DNA of 64,000 nt from Rhynchopus sp. YZ270_cl-10 (taxonomy: Eukaryota > Euglenozoa > Diplonemea > Diplonemida > Diplonemidae): NCBI GenBank assembly GCA_964035575.1, contig OZ037846.1:1143501-1207500 (forward strand), read 5' to 3'. Below the pieces are notes generated by a model. That model saw only the letters and a list, made by a program, of their open reading frames with translations, did not search any database and was not told the origin of the DNA. The position numbers and the translations under genes were made by a program. Of the stretch, positions 45,870-58,132 are shown one piece after another (positions within the stretch are counted from its first letter, which is position 1; the number at the start of each line of letters is the position of its first letter).

Positions 45870-46830
45870 ATGGATTACTCTAATACTCTAATCTTACTCT
45901 ATCTAATATCTAATAAAGGACTCATCATTGTTTAGTTTTGTTTTACGACACCACCTCCCCCCCGCCATAGATGACCCTAATTATTATGAAACTTAGTCAG
46001 TCACTGCTATAGCCATTTAACCCAGGGAGCATAGCTGGTGCAAGAAATTCGACTTCGGGATCCGGAAAGTCTGTCCTCTGCTTGCGGAGGACTAGGGACA
46101 AGAAAATATTGCGTTCCCCCAGAAAACTAATTTTTGTCACAGTAATTTTTGCCCAGGGCATGCTCTTGAAGCATGGCGGCTTGGTGTGAGAAGGGGCAGT
46201 GTGTTGTTTTGTTCTAGATTTCAACGGTTGTTAGAACGAGTCAAGTGGATGCTTATCTAAACACTGACTTTAGTACAGACCCGAGAGATCACATGACTTT
46301 GAGGAAAGAACAAAGCAATGCATCTGTACCCGCACGCCAGGTTGTAGTTACTTCAGAATTTTCTTAAGTTTGCATGAACGAGGAGGGGCGAATCATTCTT
46401 CGGGAACCATTAGCTGTATACCATGGAATGATTTTCTCAAAAACACCACGTGGGGGCTTAATTCAATCCCTTAAGAATTGCGAATTCAGCCCTTGTAGAA
46501 GGTACGTCTTACTTGTACTTGTACTTGTATGCCGTGTCCACCCTTCTCGACCTTACCGGTTCACATGTTCGAAGTTTATTAGGCAGTGGTACACCCTTCT
46601 CAATTGTGCAAACTTAAGAATTTTCTGCTGTAACTTACCAAAATCGATTTTCTTTCACCCCAAACACCCGCAACACCACCTGCTACTTCGGTAGCCTGTG
46701 TTGGGAGTTGGTTCTCATGTTGATCCCCAGTGTCTTGCACTGCTTCTTCTGAGCCCAACGCTGTTTGGCCTGTCGACGTAATAAATACGAAGACAGGGGG
46801 GCGGTGCCAACAATTTTCCAATGATGTAAC
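45870..46830. repeat. g2: diverged partial relative of element g1
   Basis: Begins with ACTCTAATACTCTAAT words, then matches the g1 core: tatagccatttaacccaggg (46010), agaaaatattg (46104), gttgggagttggttctcatg (46701), cccaacgctgtttggcctgt (46754). The minus strand again reads RRQAKQRWAQKKQC (about 46780-46738). No clear right end. Confidence 0.5.
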
Positions 46831-47559
46831 GTTTATCTGATTGATTTATCGTGAGATACCTTGTGTGTGCTACTTCACTGCACACCCAAGCAAGGTATTT
46901 TGAACGGTACTTTCAAGCGATACTTCGTTATGTCATTGGTGGGATTTAATAATGACATTATTTGATTATTAGAGATTATGATCCCCGATGGACCAACTCC
47001 ATCTTTCTCAGGGAAAAAAGATGTTTCGATCATCTTTAACTACAGCAAGGTAGTAAGGTTTAGGTTCTGACCACATTTTTATTGCTGGACTGACGAGGGG
47101 CAGGAGACCACAAGACATGTCGCCAGAAAAAGCCACAACTAACGAGAGAGAGTGTGTGTGTTTTATTGTCGGGATGTCTTATTATGTGCACTATCGCGCG
47201 CCTCGTTACCCAGTCGATGTATTGTCTTTCTTTGTCCTTTGTGCCCTGTGGGGATCATTTCATTTCTCAAGTTCCTTTTTTTTTGGTAAATTTTCAAATG
47301 TTTTCTGTTCTCTCCTGAATTGAAAGTATATGAAGTTATCTCACCTCTTTTCTTCTTCCCCTTCCTCCCCAATTGCTGCAATAAGGCGTTGTACATGTTT
47401 TCATGAACCCTCAGGAAAAAAGGGCTGGGCGAGGTGCCCCACAAGTGCCCAAAAATACCCGCTTTTTTTCTCTTTTTTCCCCAAAAAAAATCCAGAATTA
47501 TGCGATGTCGCATAATTCGGCCCGAGTAGCTATTTCTCTGATGTGACATGCCATGAATG
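46831..47559. other. Junction back into the gene-family intergenic unit
   Basis: Unrelated DNA to about 46979; from gatccccgatggacc onward it matches the intergenic units of A to E. The hairpin GAATTATGCGA...TCGCATAATTC is at 47495-47518. Confidence 0.65.
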
Positions 47560-48425
47560 ATAACAGATTGAAATTTTCTACCTTCAGTTTTCGCGTCCCC
47601 CTCCTTACCCGGCAGTAGCTCAGCACGGATGATGGCAATTAGTTGCGCCCGATCTGGAACGTCGAGAGCAGCCCACTTAGCACTGTCCCTCTTCAACTTT
47701 TTGTTGTGTCGGCAGCGCTGCACCAGCAGGGTAACCCCCTTCTGTGACTTCTCCACCCCTTCCTCCATGCATTTGTCGAACAACTGACACACCGGACTGC
47801 ACACCCTTGCCACGCTCCTTGGAGCAGGGATGCGGAGATGGGGCGCAGCGAGAAAGGGCTCCTTTCTTCTTCCTTCACATCGTCGTCCGTGCCGTCAGGA
47901 CCCGCCACGTTCACCTCCGGAGATGAGTGGAGGTCCCCTTCCTCTGACATCCGCCCAAAGCCCGCCTCCCATTGCCTGATAGGCAGGGGGGACGAACAGC
48001 GCGATGCGGCGATCCGCGATCCCGTCCGGTGCCGTGCGCGTCTGAGACTTGCATGCTTTGCGGGCGGTCGCAACCTCCAACTCCTGCAGGTCCCCGAAGC
48101 ACTCCCACGCCATACTGACTATCTCCCCAGTCATTTGCAGCTTATTGAATTTCGTTGTCAGGGAGTGGGGTGCCCCCCCGCTTCCCAGCCTTCGCTTATG
48201 CCTGAATGCGTGAAGGAGAACTCCTTCTTCGGGTAGTTCAGGAATTCTACCAACGTGTTGTGGAAAAGACATCGTTCTGTGGGGAAGAGGGGTAAGTTGG
48301 TAGTGAAGCAAGATATTTTCTGCAATGAAATACAGAAGCTGTAGGTTTAGAAATTGTTGGTGATGAAAGGGCTTTTGTTGTGTACCGAGAGCGCATGAAC
48401 AAGACTGAACGGCTGTTCTTATCAA
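47560..48425 (-). pseudogene. Divergent unidentified coding tract upstream of gene F
   Basis: In this copy the proximal frame is open for 176 codons (48425-47895), joining the segment nearest gene F to MSFPQHVG and DLQELEVATARKACKSQ. The distal QLFDKCMEEGVEK segment is in another frame (from 47813). Confidence 0.4.
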
Positions 48426-48484
48426 GACTCCTCCCCTCCCCTCACAACACCCTCACACCTCACACACCATTGCAGGAATTTCCT

Positions 48485-50527
48485 ATGCATACCAACATGG
48501 TGCTGCCGTTTCTTGCTATTTTTATGGCATCAGTTGTGCCAGTGTCAGGATCAGTTGCACCTGCAACACCAGCGCCTCCGACACCCGCACCCGTTGTTGG
48601 GCAGGCTGGACCGACATACTCAGTTGTGTTTGCACCTGAGTACAGCATGACATGGAACATTACAGGCGACATCATCACGTACGTCTTTACATGCAGTCCG
48701 GGTCTGTGGTGTGCCTTTGGGTTTGGGACGAGCATGGCGGATGCGGACACTTACACATGCTCGCAGTCATCGTGCTTTGATGGTCACTGCTCTGGGCACG
48801 TTGTTCAGGTGCAGGACGTGCTGAACGACGTGCTTTCGTACAGCATCGTGGGTGCGACAGACTACACGTTCTCGCGCAAGGTGGACACAATGGACGCTGT
48901 CGACACTGTCATCGTGAACCAAATGCAGGACGTGATCTGGGCGTACGGGCCGTACACAGCTGGCAACCTGGACACACACGAGGCTGGCGGAAGCTTCGGG
49001 AGATTGCAGATCAACTTTTTCACTGGTGCCTCAGCTTCGGTGGGGACTAAGAACAAGCTGGTGTACCTGATCCTCACGTTTGTGCTGCTGTTGCTGCCTG
49101 CGATGTTCGTGCCACTGACAAAGCTGTGCTGCCGCCATGCGTTTGAGGCACCACGCTTCCTGGGAAGGATGATGGTGAAGGGAGTGGGTGTCTACGTGGT
49201 GGGAGTGATGTGGGCAGGTGCGGCAGTGTGCTTCTACTACGCGAACGAGGACAGGCTGGTGTGGTACAAGTCCCTCGGCCACGTTGCGCAGCTGCTCCTG
49301 GGCATGAGCTTCTCGATGCCGTCTGGGAGGCAGAGCTGGATCTGGATCTGCTTTGGGATGCCTCACGAGAAGGTTGTGTTCTTCCACGGCATCATCGGGT
49401 TTCTGTTCATGGCAGTCGGGACACTGCACGGTGTGATGTACATTGTGGACGGCGAGAACGCATTTACATGGGGTGGTGGACATGTGAACAACCTTGCAGG
49501 GACGCTTGCCATTATCTTCATGTTTGCGCTGTGTGTGACGTCCCTGCCGCCTGTGCGCAGGGGTGCGTACCACTTCTTCCTGATGGCGCACTGGTGCTTC
49601 ATTCCGTTGATCCTCATCTTCAGCATCATCCACGCCACATCCACGGTGCTGTTCCTGATCCCGGGAATAGTCTCCCTGATTGCACAGAGGGTTGTGCGCA
49701 ACTTCATCGTGCCCTACTACACAGTGGTGTCGAAGTGTGACACCCCTTCGCAGGCGTACTCGAAGATGCATGTCGCTCCTGCAGTTCCGCCCACAAGAGA
49801 GCCGATGTTCAACTTCCACGACATCTTCCCAGGGATGTACATCAGGGTGCGTGTGAAGTCGCTGTCGAACATGCTGCAGTCGCACCCCTTCTCTGTGATG
49901 CGTGTGCACCCGGAGACACGTGGCTTTTCCATTGTTGTGAAGAACGTGGGGAAGGGAACGTCGACGGACAACATGATCCAAGACCTGCAGACAGGTTCGC
50001 TGCTGCGTGTGTCTGAGCCCTGCGGTGCTGCCTCGATGGACCTGCTCAACTACGACAGAGTGCTGCTTGTCGGCGGTGGTGTGGGTGTGACACCGTTGAT
50101 TGCTGCACTGAACTACTTGAAGACACGCAGCGTGTACCAGGAGATGTCAGTGAAGGGACAGAGAGTGCGCCACAGAGTGACTCTTGTGTGGGCTGTGCGT
50201 GACGTCGAGCTTCTTGAGCTCCTTGCAGACGAGCTGATCTCGTTCATCAATGCCATGTCCGACCTGGACCTGCAGATCAACTACACAGGGGTTGTGAACA
50301 GAAACCACAACGTGTTTGGGGTGCTCGGCAGCAAAATCAAGTACGGGAGGCCTGCAATGGAGAAGGTTCTGGAAGGGTTTGGTGACCCAAAGTGGTTCAA
50401 GAGTTTGGCAGTTTTTACCTGCGGTCCACATGGATTGGCTGGTGGGGCGAAGAAGGCTGTGTCAGCGTATGCAGGTCAGTACCCCTGGATGAAGGCTGAC
50501 GTTCACAACGAAACCTTTGAGATGTAG
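48485..50527 (+). CDS. Gene F: single-DOMON ferric reductase/NOX-like
   Basis: 680 residues, same domain order as gene C. Scattered substitutions: FGRLQ for YGSLQ at the end of DOMON, LILTFV for LILMFV and CCRHAF for CCRNAF near the first membrane segment, LISFINA for LISCINA, and CGPHGLAGG at the C-terminal nucleotide motif. The haem histidines, HPFSV and GGGVGVTPL are intact. It is the most diverged single-DOMON copy and is isolated by two transposon islands. Confidence 0.87.
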   Translation: MHTNMVLPFLAIFMASVVPVSGSVAPATPAPPTPAPVVGQAGPTYSVVFAPEYSMTWNITGDIITYVFTCSPGLWCAFGFGTSMADADTYTCSQSSCFDGHCSGHVVQVQDVLNDVLSYSIVGATDYTFSRKVDTMDAVDTVIVNQMQDVIWAYGPYTAGNLDTHEAGGSFGRLQINFFTGASASVGTKNKLVYLILTFVLLLLPAMFVPLTKLCCRHAFEAPRFLGRMMVKGVGVYVVGVMWAGAAVCFYYANEDRLVWYKSLGHVAQLLLGMSFSMPSGRQSWIWICFGMPHEKVVFFHGIIGFLFMAVGTLHGVMYIVDGENAFTWGGGHVNNLAGTLAIIFMFALCVTSLPPVRRGAYHFFLMAHWCFIPLILIFSIIHATSTVLFLIPGIVSLIAQRVVRNFIVPYYTVVSKCDTPSQAYSKMHVAPAVPPTREPMFNFHDIFPGMYIRVRVKSLSNMLQSHPFSVMRVHPETRGFSIVVKNVGKGTSTDNMIQDLQTGSLLRVSEPCGAASMDLLNYDRVLLVGGGVGVTPLIAALNYLKTRSVYQEMSVKGQRVRHRVTLVWAVRDVELLELLADELISFINAMSDLDLQINYTGVVNRNHNVFGVLGSKIKYGRPAMEKVLEGFGDPKWFKSLAVFTCGPHGLAGGAKKAVSAYAGQYPWMKADVHNETFEM

Positions 50528-51786
50528 GTGACGGTGCTGTGCACACTTTCCTGGGCATTTACTTAAATTAGACAACCCACCCCACACCCTCTCTTGAACT
50601 TCTGCATGCCTCCCACCACATATTTATCATTTCCTTTTCACATTCTTGACAAGTAGTGTACCTACGTAGGCGTTTACCTGAAGTGTGGATACAAAGTTAA
50701 TCTGCCCTGAGTGAGAGTTTTGACTGTTTTCTTTCAGTTCGTGAGTTCGCGAGTCTTTCTCAAGAAAGTAGTGTCTGAACAGAGCAAACTAACATAGAAC
50801 GTCGTTGGCACAGTTTATTGTGGATACTTCGAGAGGAACAAAAAATGGAACGATTCCCCCACCTTTTCAAATGTTTTCTGTTCTTCCTGAATTGAAAATA
50901 TGTGAATCTAATATTCTTTTATTCCCCGTTGTATTCACCTGCATGCTGGGTTCACACAAACATATGTTTTAGCAAACGGTCAAGAAGCAACTGTCTAGCG
51001 TTGTTAACTCTTTGTATCCCCTTTGGAAGAACATACATGGTTTTTTTCTCCCATACTGTGCTTTCTCGTCTTTTGTTGGAAAGTATCGTGTTTTGAAAAA
51101 TATGACCAGAAGAATTCGTACATAGGTAAGTAAAAGGAAAAAAAAAGGTTTTTTTGTTGATTGCACAATTACCCTGTTGTAGGGGTGGTTGGCGAGGAAG
51201 TATTTCTCCTTTAAGCTACGATTGTAGATATATAAAAAAACATCCAAAATATCTATGAGTATTCTGGTCCATATTTTTTTTTTCTTCAAAATATGGAAAA
51301 TGAAAGTTGTTTTTACACGATAACATTTCGAGAGCTTTCACATTTCCTTTTATTTCTTCCACAATGTGCTTTTCTTGTCTTTGATTGGAAAGAAAATGTA
51401 AAATTGTTTTTCCACGATACCAACAGTTCCATCACCATGCATAGGCAGCAACATAGTATATAGCATGATTGTAGGTGTGAATGCTTGGTATCATTGTTGT
51501 TTGTTTGACATCGATGGTGTGGCTGAAACCAGCTATTATACCTCCACGGTAGAAGTACACAATAGTGTACATTTTGTTTTTTGTGCTCAACCACACCAAT
51601 CGAGTCAGCGTCATTTAAAAGAAAAATAGTTGTGTTCGATGGGAAGGAAGACAAAGTGTTCTCATTCCTCAAATGAAGTTATCAAATTTTGGTACAAAAA
51701 AATGCTGCATGATTTCTATGACATTGTTTTGCTGTCTGTTTTGTTTTTAAACCCTCCTCCCCGTCCCCCTTCGGTTGTGGTGACTA
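50528..51786. other. 3' flank of gene F
   Basis: Shared 3' flank with a deletion of about 40 bp after ctgccctgag (50710). The region keeps the pre-insertion sequence (caaatgaagttatcaaa) that C and D lost to the pentamer insertion. Non-coding. Confidence 0.65.
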
Positions 51787-52050
51787 CACGACGGTGAAGT
51801 AACGGGTGTTACAAGTGGAGTTACATGTAACTTTTGTTACATGTAACCCACTTGTAACGTTACAAGTGGGTTGCATGTAATGTTACATGTACCACCACCA
51901 AAAACCACTGAACTTCACCTAATTTCAGGCAAAATCAGGTGGTGGTACATGTAACGTACTTGTAACTGTTACAAGTAGCACTTGTAACGGTTTTTCACTT
52001 GTAACGTTACGAGTAACTTCACTTGTAATGTAACATACTTCACCGTCGTG
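51787..52050. mobile_element. 264-bp CACGACGG MITE, gene F copy
   Basis: TA at 51785-51786 and 52051-52052, at the same site as in units 1 and 2. The insertion therefore predates the split of C, D and F and postdates the split from A and B. Confidence 0.9.
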
Positions 52051-52263
52051 TACGCACGAGAGGCTTAGGTTCATCCTATAAACTTTGATGTATTTTAATT
52101 GGGACCGCACGGCGATGAGTGTAATAGTTCCGTTGTGTCCTCCGGTTGTCTGGTGGCCCCATTTTATTTTTGTCAAAATTCCGGTATTCATTTTGTTTGG
52201 TGCTACGAGTCATGTACCTGACATGTAAACGCCAACAAAACAATAACCTCCCCCCCCCCCCTT

Positions 52264-53712
52264 TAGGGGGCGCAGTGAGACCCTTTTTTCTGTCACACCC
52301 CCCAACAACAACTTTCAGACAAACACCCCCCAAAAAATCATGAAAAAGTGTAAAAAAAATATCCGAAAACACAAAACCACCCCAGAAAACACATTTGTGG
52401 GACTATTTCTTACTTTTTGATGCCTTTTTGGCACTTTTGGGAACTTTTTTTGACACTTTTTGTAGCGTTTTCACCCCATTTTCACCGTTTTCTAAGGGGG
52501 TTTGAGACAGGGCGATTTATCAAAAAATTCATTTTTTTTCAATAGTCCAAAACAAGAGGAAAAGAGGTTTTTTCCACTCAGATGTGTCCACAGAGCGATT
52601 TCTGGGGGTTTTGGGGCCAAAAGTCTATTTTTTTGTACACCTTTGCTGAAAATTTTGATTTTTTTTTTTTGCCGTAAAAACCACATTTTAGCCGGGATGA
52701 GGAAGTGTGACATAAGTGTGACATTGGAGGGGGGCATCTCATAGCCCAGAAAAAAGCGTTTTTTTAACTTGGAAGTAGGGTTTTCTGCCTATTTGGGTGT
52801 CCCCGCATCCATTCCGAGCCGAATTCTGGCCTTCTGTGACTTTTTCGGCGGCCCTTTTGGGGCGGCATTTGGGAATCATCCCAAGAACACCCCAAAGAAC
52901 AGGTATTTTTAGGGTAAAATGAGTATTTTTTTTGAAAAAAAATATTTCTGGGGGTGCCAAAAAAGCCCCAAAACTATATTTTCCCACCCCCGAACCTCAC
53001 CCAAATATGATGGGAGTGGTTTTCGGGGCTTTACAGGTGCTCCGTGGAACCAGAAATAGTGATTTAGGAAGTGTGACAGAAGTGTGACAAGAAGTGTGAC
53101 AGAAGTGTGACATCGGAGAAATTTGGATCTGGGGTCACCAAAATGGGCAAAAACCATCTGAAAACAGTCTATTCCACCCCCAGTGGGGTCCGGCAATCAT
53201 TTTCGAGTGGTTTTGGGGACTTATGTGGACCTGTGGACAATTTTTTGGGGGTTTTAATGTGTGTAAACATGCTAAGAAGTGAGGGAACTGCTGCTTTTTT
53301 AGGCGTTTCAGGCACTGCAGAATACATCTGGGGCCCACACAGGACCCCTAAAAGCCCCAAAAACCATACATTTCCACCCTGGGACCCCACCGGATGTGGA
53401 CCGAGGTGTTTTTCGGGTGTTTAGAAGGCATAATGTCTCCTTAGAATTTTTTTTTGAAAAGTGTTGAAAATTGACCCAAAAGCGTTACACAAGCGTTACA
53501 CATTTTTGGCCATTTTTTCACAAAAAACCAAATTTTTTTAATCAGGAAAGTATCTGTAGAGGTCGTCAGGTGGTTTAATGGGATATTTGGGTGATCCCCA
53601 GGGCGATTTGCGGCCAGGTACGACCTTTTTAGTGGGTTTCTTCACCTAAATTTCAAAAAAATGGGTTTGTGACAGTATTTGTACAGGGATTTAGACACCA
53701 CTGCGCCCCCTA
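52264..53712. mobile_element. TIR element 7, TAGGGGGCGCAGTG ends
   Basis: Ends TAGGGGGCGCAGTG (52264) and CACTGCGCCCCCTA (53712). Left flank is 12 C plus TT, right flank 8-9 C. It shares blocks with element 3. Non-coding. Confidence 0.75.
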
Positions 53713-54443
53713 CCCCCCCCCAAGGGTGTAAATAAGGTCTGGGGGTCCGGGAGTCGGGAGTCGGGAGTCGGTTATTTACAGTTGCTAAGAAGGGGGTGTA
53801 TGCACTATGCACCCTCTGGAGAGGGTCAAAAGTGCTCGAACAGGATTTTTTTGGATCTCCTTGTTTCCATGATGCGGTAACCTTGGGAAATGGCCAGTTA
53901 TTCGGCCACAGGGGGGAAGGAGGAGACAATGAGGAATGAGGTGGGGACTGAAAAATGAAAGGGTCGCGGGAGGGGCAAATGATAACAGATACTAAAGGAG
54001 ATGCTGATTCGCACCTGAGGGAGGAATGATTGGGGGTGGGTCAAGGGGTGGAGGGGGTGGTAACACAATCAAAAGGGGTCTCTCGATATATATAAGAGCA
54101 AAAAGCAAAAACGCAAATCCGAATAAAAAACCCTACCGCCCCATTCTTTTAATTTTTGGCAAAACACTATGCGAAGTTAACGTACGGAGGGTGAGACCGG
54201 GGAAACACAAAAAATCCTGATGAGTGAGTGAATGATTTTTAATGAGTTTCCCCTGTTACCCTCTTCCAACCTTGCAGATGCAAGTGGACAATAAATATGC
54301 AGGACGCGAAGCCTAAAAATATATAATCGAGAGACCCCCAAGACGCAGCAGAGCTGCTTAAACAAGTTTACTAGGGAACGTAAAAGTAAGCCTAATCACA
54401 ATCACAAAGTACGCTCCCTAAACTCCACTCGATTCACACTACG

Positions 54444-54751
54444 TCATCTACTCTTCTTCGCTTTCCTCCTCCTCCTCCTCTTCTTCTTCCTCTTCACCCT
54501 CCTCCCCCTCCTCCCCTCCTCCCCCTCCTCCCCCTCCTCCCCCTCCTCGTCTTTTTCGCCCTTTTCACCCTCCCCCTTCCCCTCCTCGTCTTCTTCGTCC
54601 TCCTCATCCTCCTCGTCCTCGTCCTCGTCGTCGCTCTGGATCGCAAAGAAGTCAACTGCTGCACTGCGGAGACGCTTCGAAATATCGTGCACAGGCTCAC
54701 TCTCATCTTCCACCTTCCTCTTGCGACCAGCACCCGGTTTCCGTCTATCTG
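54444..54751 (-). CDS. Terminal exon of an acidic/basic protein inside element 8
   Basis: On the minus strand a CCGCAG acceptor (54757-54752) leads into [40 protein letters not shown], a long Glu/Asp tract, then an Arg/Lys tail ending at 54444. A nuclear protein, or the C-terminus of a transposase, is likely. Upstream exons are not found; the hexamer array lies directly upstream, so this is probably a captured 3' exon. Confidence 0.4.
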
Positions 54752-54773
54752 CTGCGGCATAAAAAATGCGTAT

Positions 54774-55126
<353 letters not shown>

Positions 55127-55605
55127 AGTCGGGAGTCGGGAGTCGGGAGTCGGGAGTCGGCTTATTTACACCCTTGCCCCCCCCCCCTAGGCATACCTAG
55201 AAAGCGAATATGATATTCGGCCTATATTCGGATCCGAATATGCGTATTCGCCCTATATTCGGATCCGAATATAGGCGAATATAGGCCGAATATGACCCGA
55301 ATACACGTATCACCAACAGGAATGTATCATATTTTTGAAATAGACCCCACCACGTTCCGCAATTGGCTCGGAAAATCCAAAAATGGGGGGGAAGGGGAAA
55401 AAAAGAGAAAAAAAAGTCCAAAAAAAAAGAAGAAAGAAAGTCACTTTTGTATTTCGAAGCCCCGCGGGCTTTCCATGAATTTTCGCCGAAAATTATCGCG
55501 TTTAGGTTTGCACAATATATGACGTGCTTCGGTGAATTCTTTTCGGTGCACCCCTACACTATCAACAGGAATTTATCAGTTTAAACGCTAAAAAAAATAT
55601 CATCA

Positions 55606-58111
55606 ATGGGCCCAAAAAGCAGAAAGAGGAAGGTCGACGAGACGACCATTGTCTCGAGCAACACGGACGCGAGCGATTCCTCTTCCACCAGGGCACAAAC
55701 AAAGAAAAGAGTGAAAAAATCAGCGAAGAAGGCAACGAATAAGCCTTCTACAAAGACTGCAAGCAAGCCACCAGCCAAGAAAGGCGGCGCGATAGAGAAG
55801 ACCCCGGCGGAGAAGCGCAAAGAGACCATAGAGTCTCGGAAGAAGCTGAAGGAGGTGTCGGCGGAGGCGAAGGCGGTCGGTAACCGCGCAGGGTCGTTTA
55901 ACCGCGCTGGAGAAGTACGACCGATCAATTGCAGAGTGTTATGAAGTATGTATCGCTAAAAATGTATTAAAAAACCGGTCAGTATAGAACAAAATGAGGG
56001 GCCACACTGCTACGGCGGCGCTAAAGTGACTAGGGTGAATACAAAGTAATAAAAAATAAAAAAAATGTAACAAATAACAAAAAAATCTCAGGTAATGGAG
56101 GTTGATGAGCTCCCCTTCGAGGAAAAGGCAGCAGCGAAGAAAACAGGGCGAAAGGGAGACGACACAGTTCTTTTTTGTGTACATTGCCGTGGAGTGGTGC
56201 AACACGGTGAAAGTAGTACCGCCAAGGTACACGTCCAAAGCGACCGCCACAAAAATAATGAGCGTAGGGAGAAGAAGAAGAAGAAGAAGGCTGCAGCTCC
56301 AGTTGGTGACACGAAGGAGAAGCGGCAGCAGGTGTTGACGCCGGTGATGGGGTTGGCGGCGTTTGTCACAACATGGGCATTGGCTGTGCTGGTCTGCGGA
56401 CTCACAGAACGCCAAGCCGACATTATGTCGCTGCCAGTGCGTCCCCTCTTCGGAGAGGACTTCCCAACCGGGAAAACGGTCCTGGGCCGCTCCACGAAGT
56501 TCGTGAAGGAGATCGAGGGTGTGCTACTGAAGTTGGTTGAAGGGAAACCAATCCCTCTCGGGATAGATGGATCGGGTATGCTAATAAACAAATGACCACT
56601 ATCCCAAAATTTTTATTGCAGGACAGAGACACCTGGGTTTTTCGACATTGTGCATTGTAGCGTTCGTTGCAGGCCAAGCCCTCCTCATTCATATGGACGT
56701 AAAAGATACTGGAGAAGTCCACTGTGGTCGAGATGTGAAGGATGCTATCAACACAGCTCGAAAAAAATTTAATATCGCGCATTCTCCCGTGGTTGCTGAT
56801 TATGGATCGATAAATGTGGTAGGGTTGTCTGACGAGGAAGCCAGTTGGTGTTTTGGCCACGTGACAAATTCGGCACTGAAAGCACACGTAAAAATTAACT
56901 ACCAGCTGTCATATGTTTTTTGTACAGCGTTTAGTCAGCTTTTCTCTTGTAAAAGCCGACGAGTGCGCTGGCTCAATTTCCAGGAATCTTCTGTCAGCAA
57001 CGCGCGTGAGTCGGCGGCGGACACACAAGACACCAGGATTCGTTTGAAAGTCGCTGTGGAGAAAAAAAGTGTCAGGGGCATGCAACGTTTGCTTCCGGGG
57101 CCGAAAATAGATGATATTGAAGAGCTTCTGGCCAAAGCAAAGGAGGTGTTGAGCGAAACGATCGATGTTGACGTTGAGAATGTTGATACGGCATCGCCGA
57201 AGACACCATCACTCACCAGCGACACCCGGTGGTTAGCCATGGCCGACCTTGCTATACACATTAGAGACAGACATCAACCCCTGGTATCTTTCCTCGATAG
57301 TGAAATGGGGAGAAAGAAAAAGAACCAGTCTCTCCTCTCCCTCGTTGAACTTGTCAAAACGGACAGGTGGCAGGATCATGTACGCGAAGTGTCGGCATTT
57401 GCAAACGATATCGAACCTCTTCTTCCATTCCTCAGAAAGGTGCAAAATCCCGGCACCAAAATTGCAGCGAGCTGGTGGTTTCCAGAGATTCAGAGGGTAC
57501 TCACCAACAGCGACTACTCTGCGAATATGCGCGAGTGTTTATCAGCAGCATGGGCCGAGTACAAGTCGAGAGACCGGTTTGAGAAGTTAATATTCTTTGA
57601 CTGCAATGTCATCCTCTCCGGGGACTATGATGATGATGACCTGCCGACAGGGGAGCCACAGTGTCAGGACGCAGAGATGCAGAAATGGGGTGCTATTTTC
57701 TATGCTTTGCGCGAACCGACCGTGTGGAACGAATTCATCCTGTACCTCAACGCCGAAGCCCTTTTGTTTCAGGATGTTACTGACCTGTTCGAGTTCTGGA
57801 GTCCAAGAGGCAGTGGAGGGTTACGCTTCCCGAATTTAGCGCCACACGTCCATGGATGGCTTTCAACCCCGATCAGCGTAACCTCAGTTGATGGATTATT
57901 TTCTTCCTTAAGTGCAATGAAAAATAAACGCTCCTCGAATTTATCTAAGGAAAAGTTTATTGAGAAGCTGATGCTGCGGAAGAACGGCAAGCTCCTTGGA
58001 TTGCTTCAGGACAAGAAGGGGCTCCTCGGCGAGGCGGTGGAGCAGTCGGAATCGTCAGATTCCGACTGTGAGCCTCTCGCCGAGGAGCTCGAGATGATAC
58101 CAGTGTTCTAA
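55606..58111 (+). CDS. hAT-like transposase (intron-containing)
   Basis: Predicted cut-and-paste transposase. A Lys/Arg-rich N-terminus starts at 55606 (MGPKSRKRK). GT-AG intron 55946-56091 joins AECYE to VMEVDELPFEE; GT-AG intron 56576-56621 (46 nt, with ctaat) joins GIDGSG to QRHLGFSTL. Before the first intron the reading frame changes between 55855 and 55891; a 37-nt GT-AG intron would bridge it, or it is a frameshift. Domains: BED-like zinc finger FCVHC...HVQSDRH (about 56170-56250), TRW motif (DTRW at 57221-57232), and a hAT C-terminal dimerisation region FPNLAPHV, STPISVTSVDGLFSSL, NLSKEKF (about 57825-57960). Catalytic acidic residues cannot be assigned by eye. It appears intact apart from the uncertain frame change. 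Confidence 0.7.
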
Positions 58112-58132
58112 ATGCTGGTATCATCTCGAGCT
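58086..58132 (+). terminator. 18-bp perfect hairpin across the transposase stop codon
   Basis: Arms 58086-58103 and 58115-58132 are perfectly complementary; the 11-nt loop holds the TAA stop (58109-58111). Just upstream, 58042-58065 forms another perfect stem (GTCGGAATC-GTCA-GATTCCGAC), nested within ctcctcggcgagg/cctctcgccgaggag. A 3'-end or stability role is inferred. Confidence 0.6.

Noticed and set aside
28938-45900. TATTAGAGT words at 28938 and CTCTAATA words at 45873 as ends of one 17-kb element
   Set aside because: The words are short, AT-rich and also the repeat word of element g1; no flanking duplication or longer inverted match.
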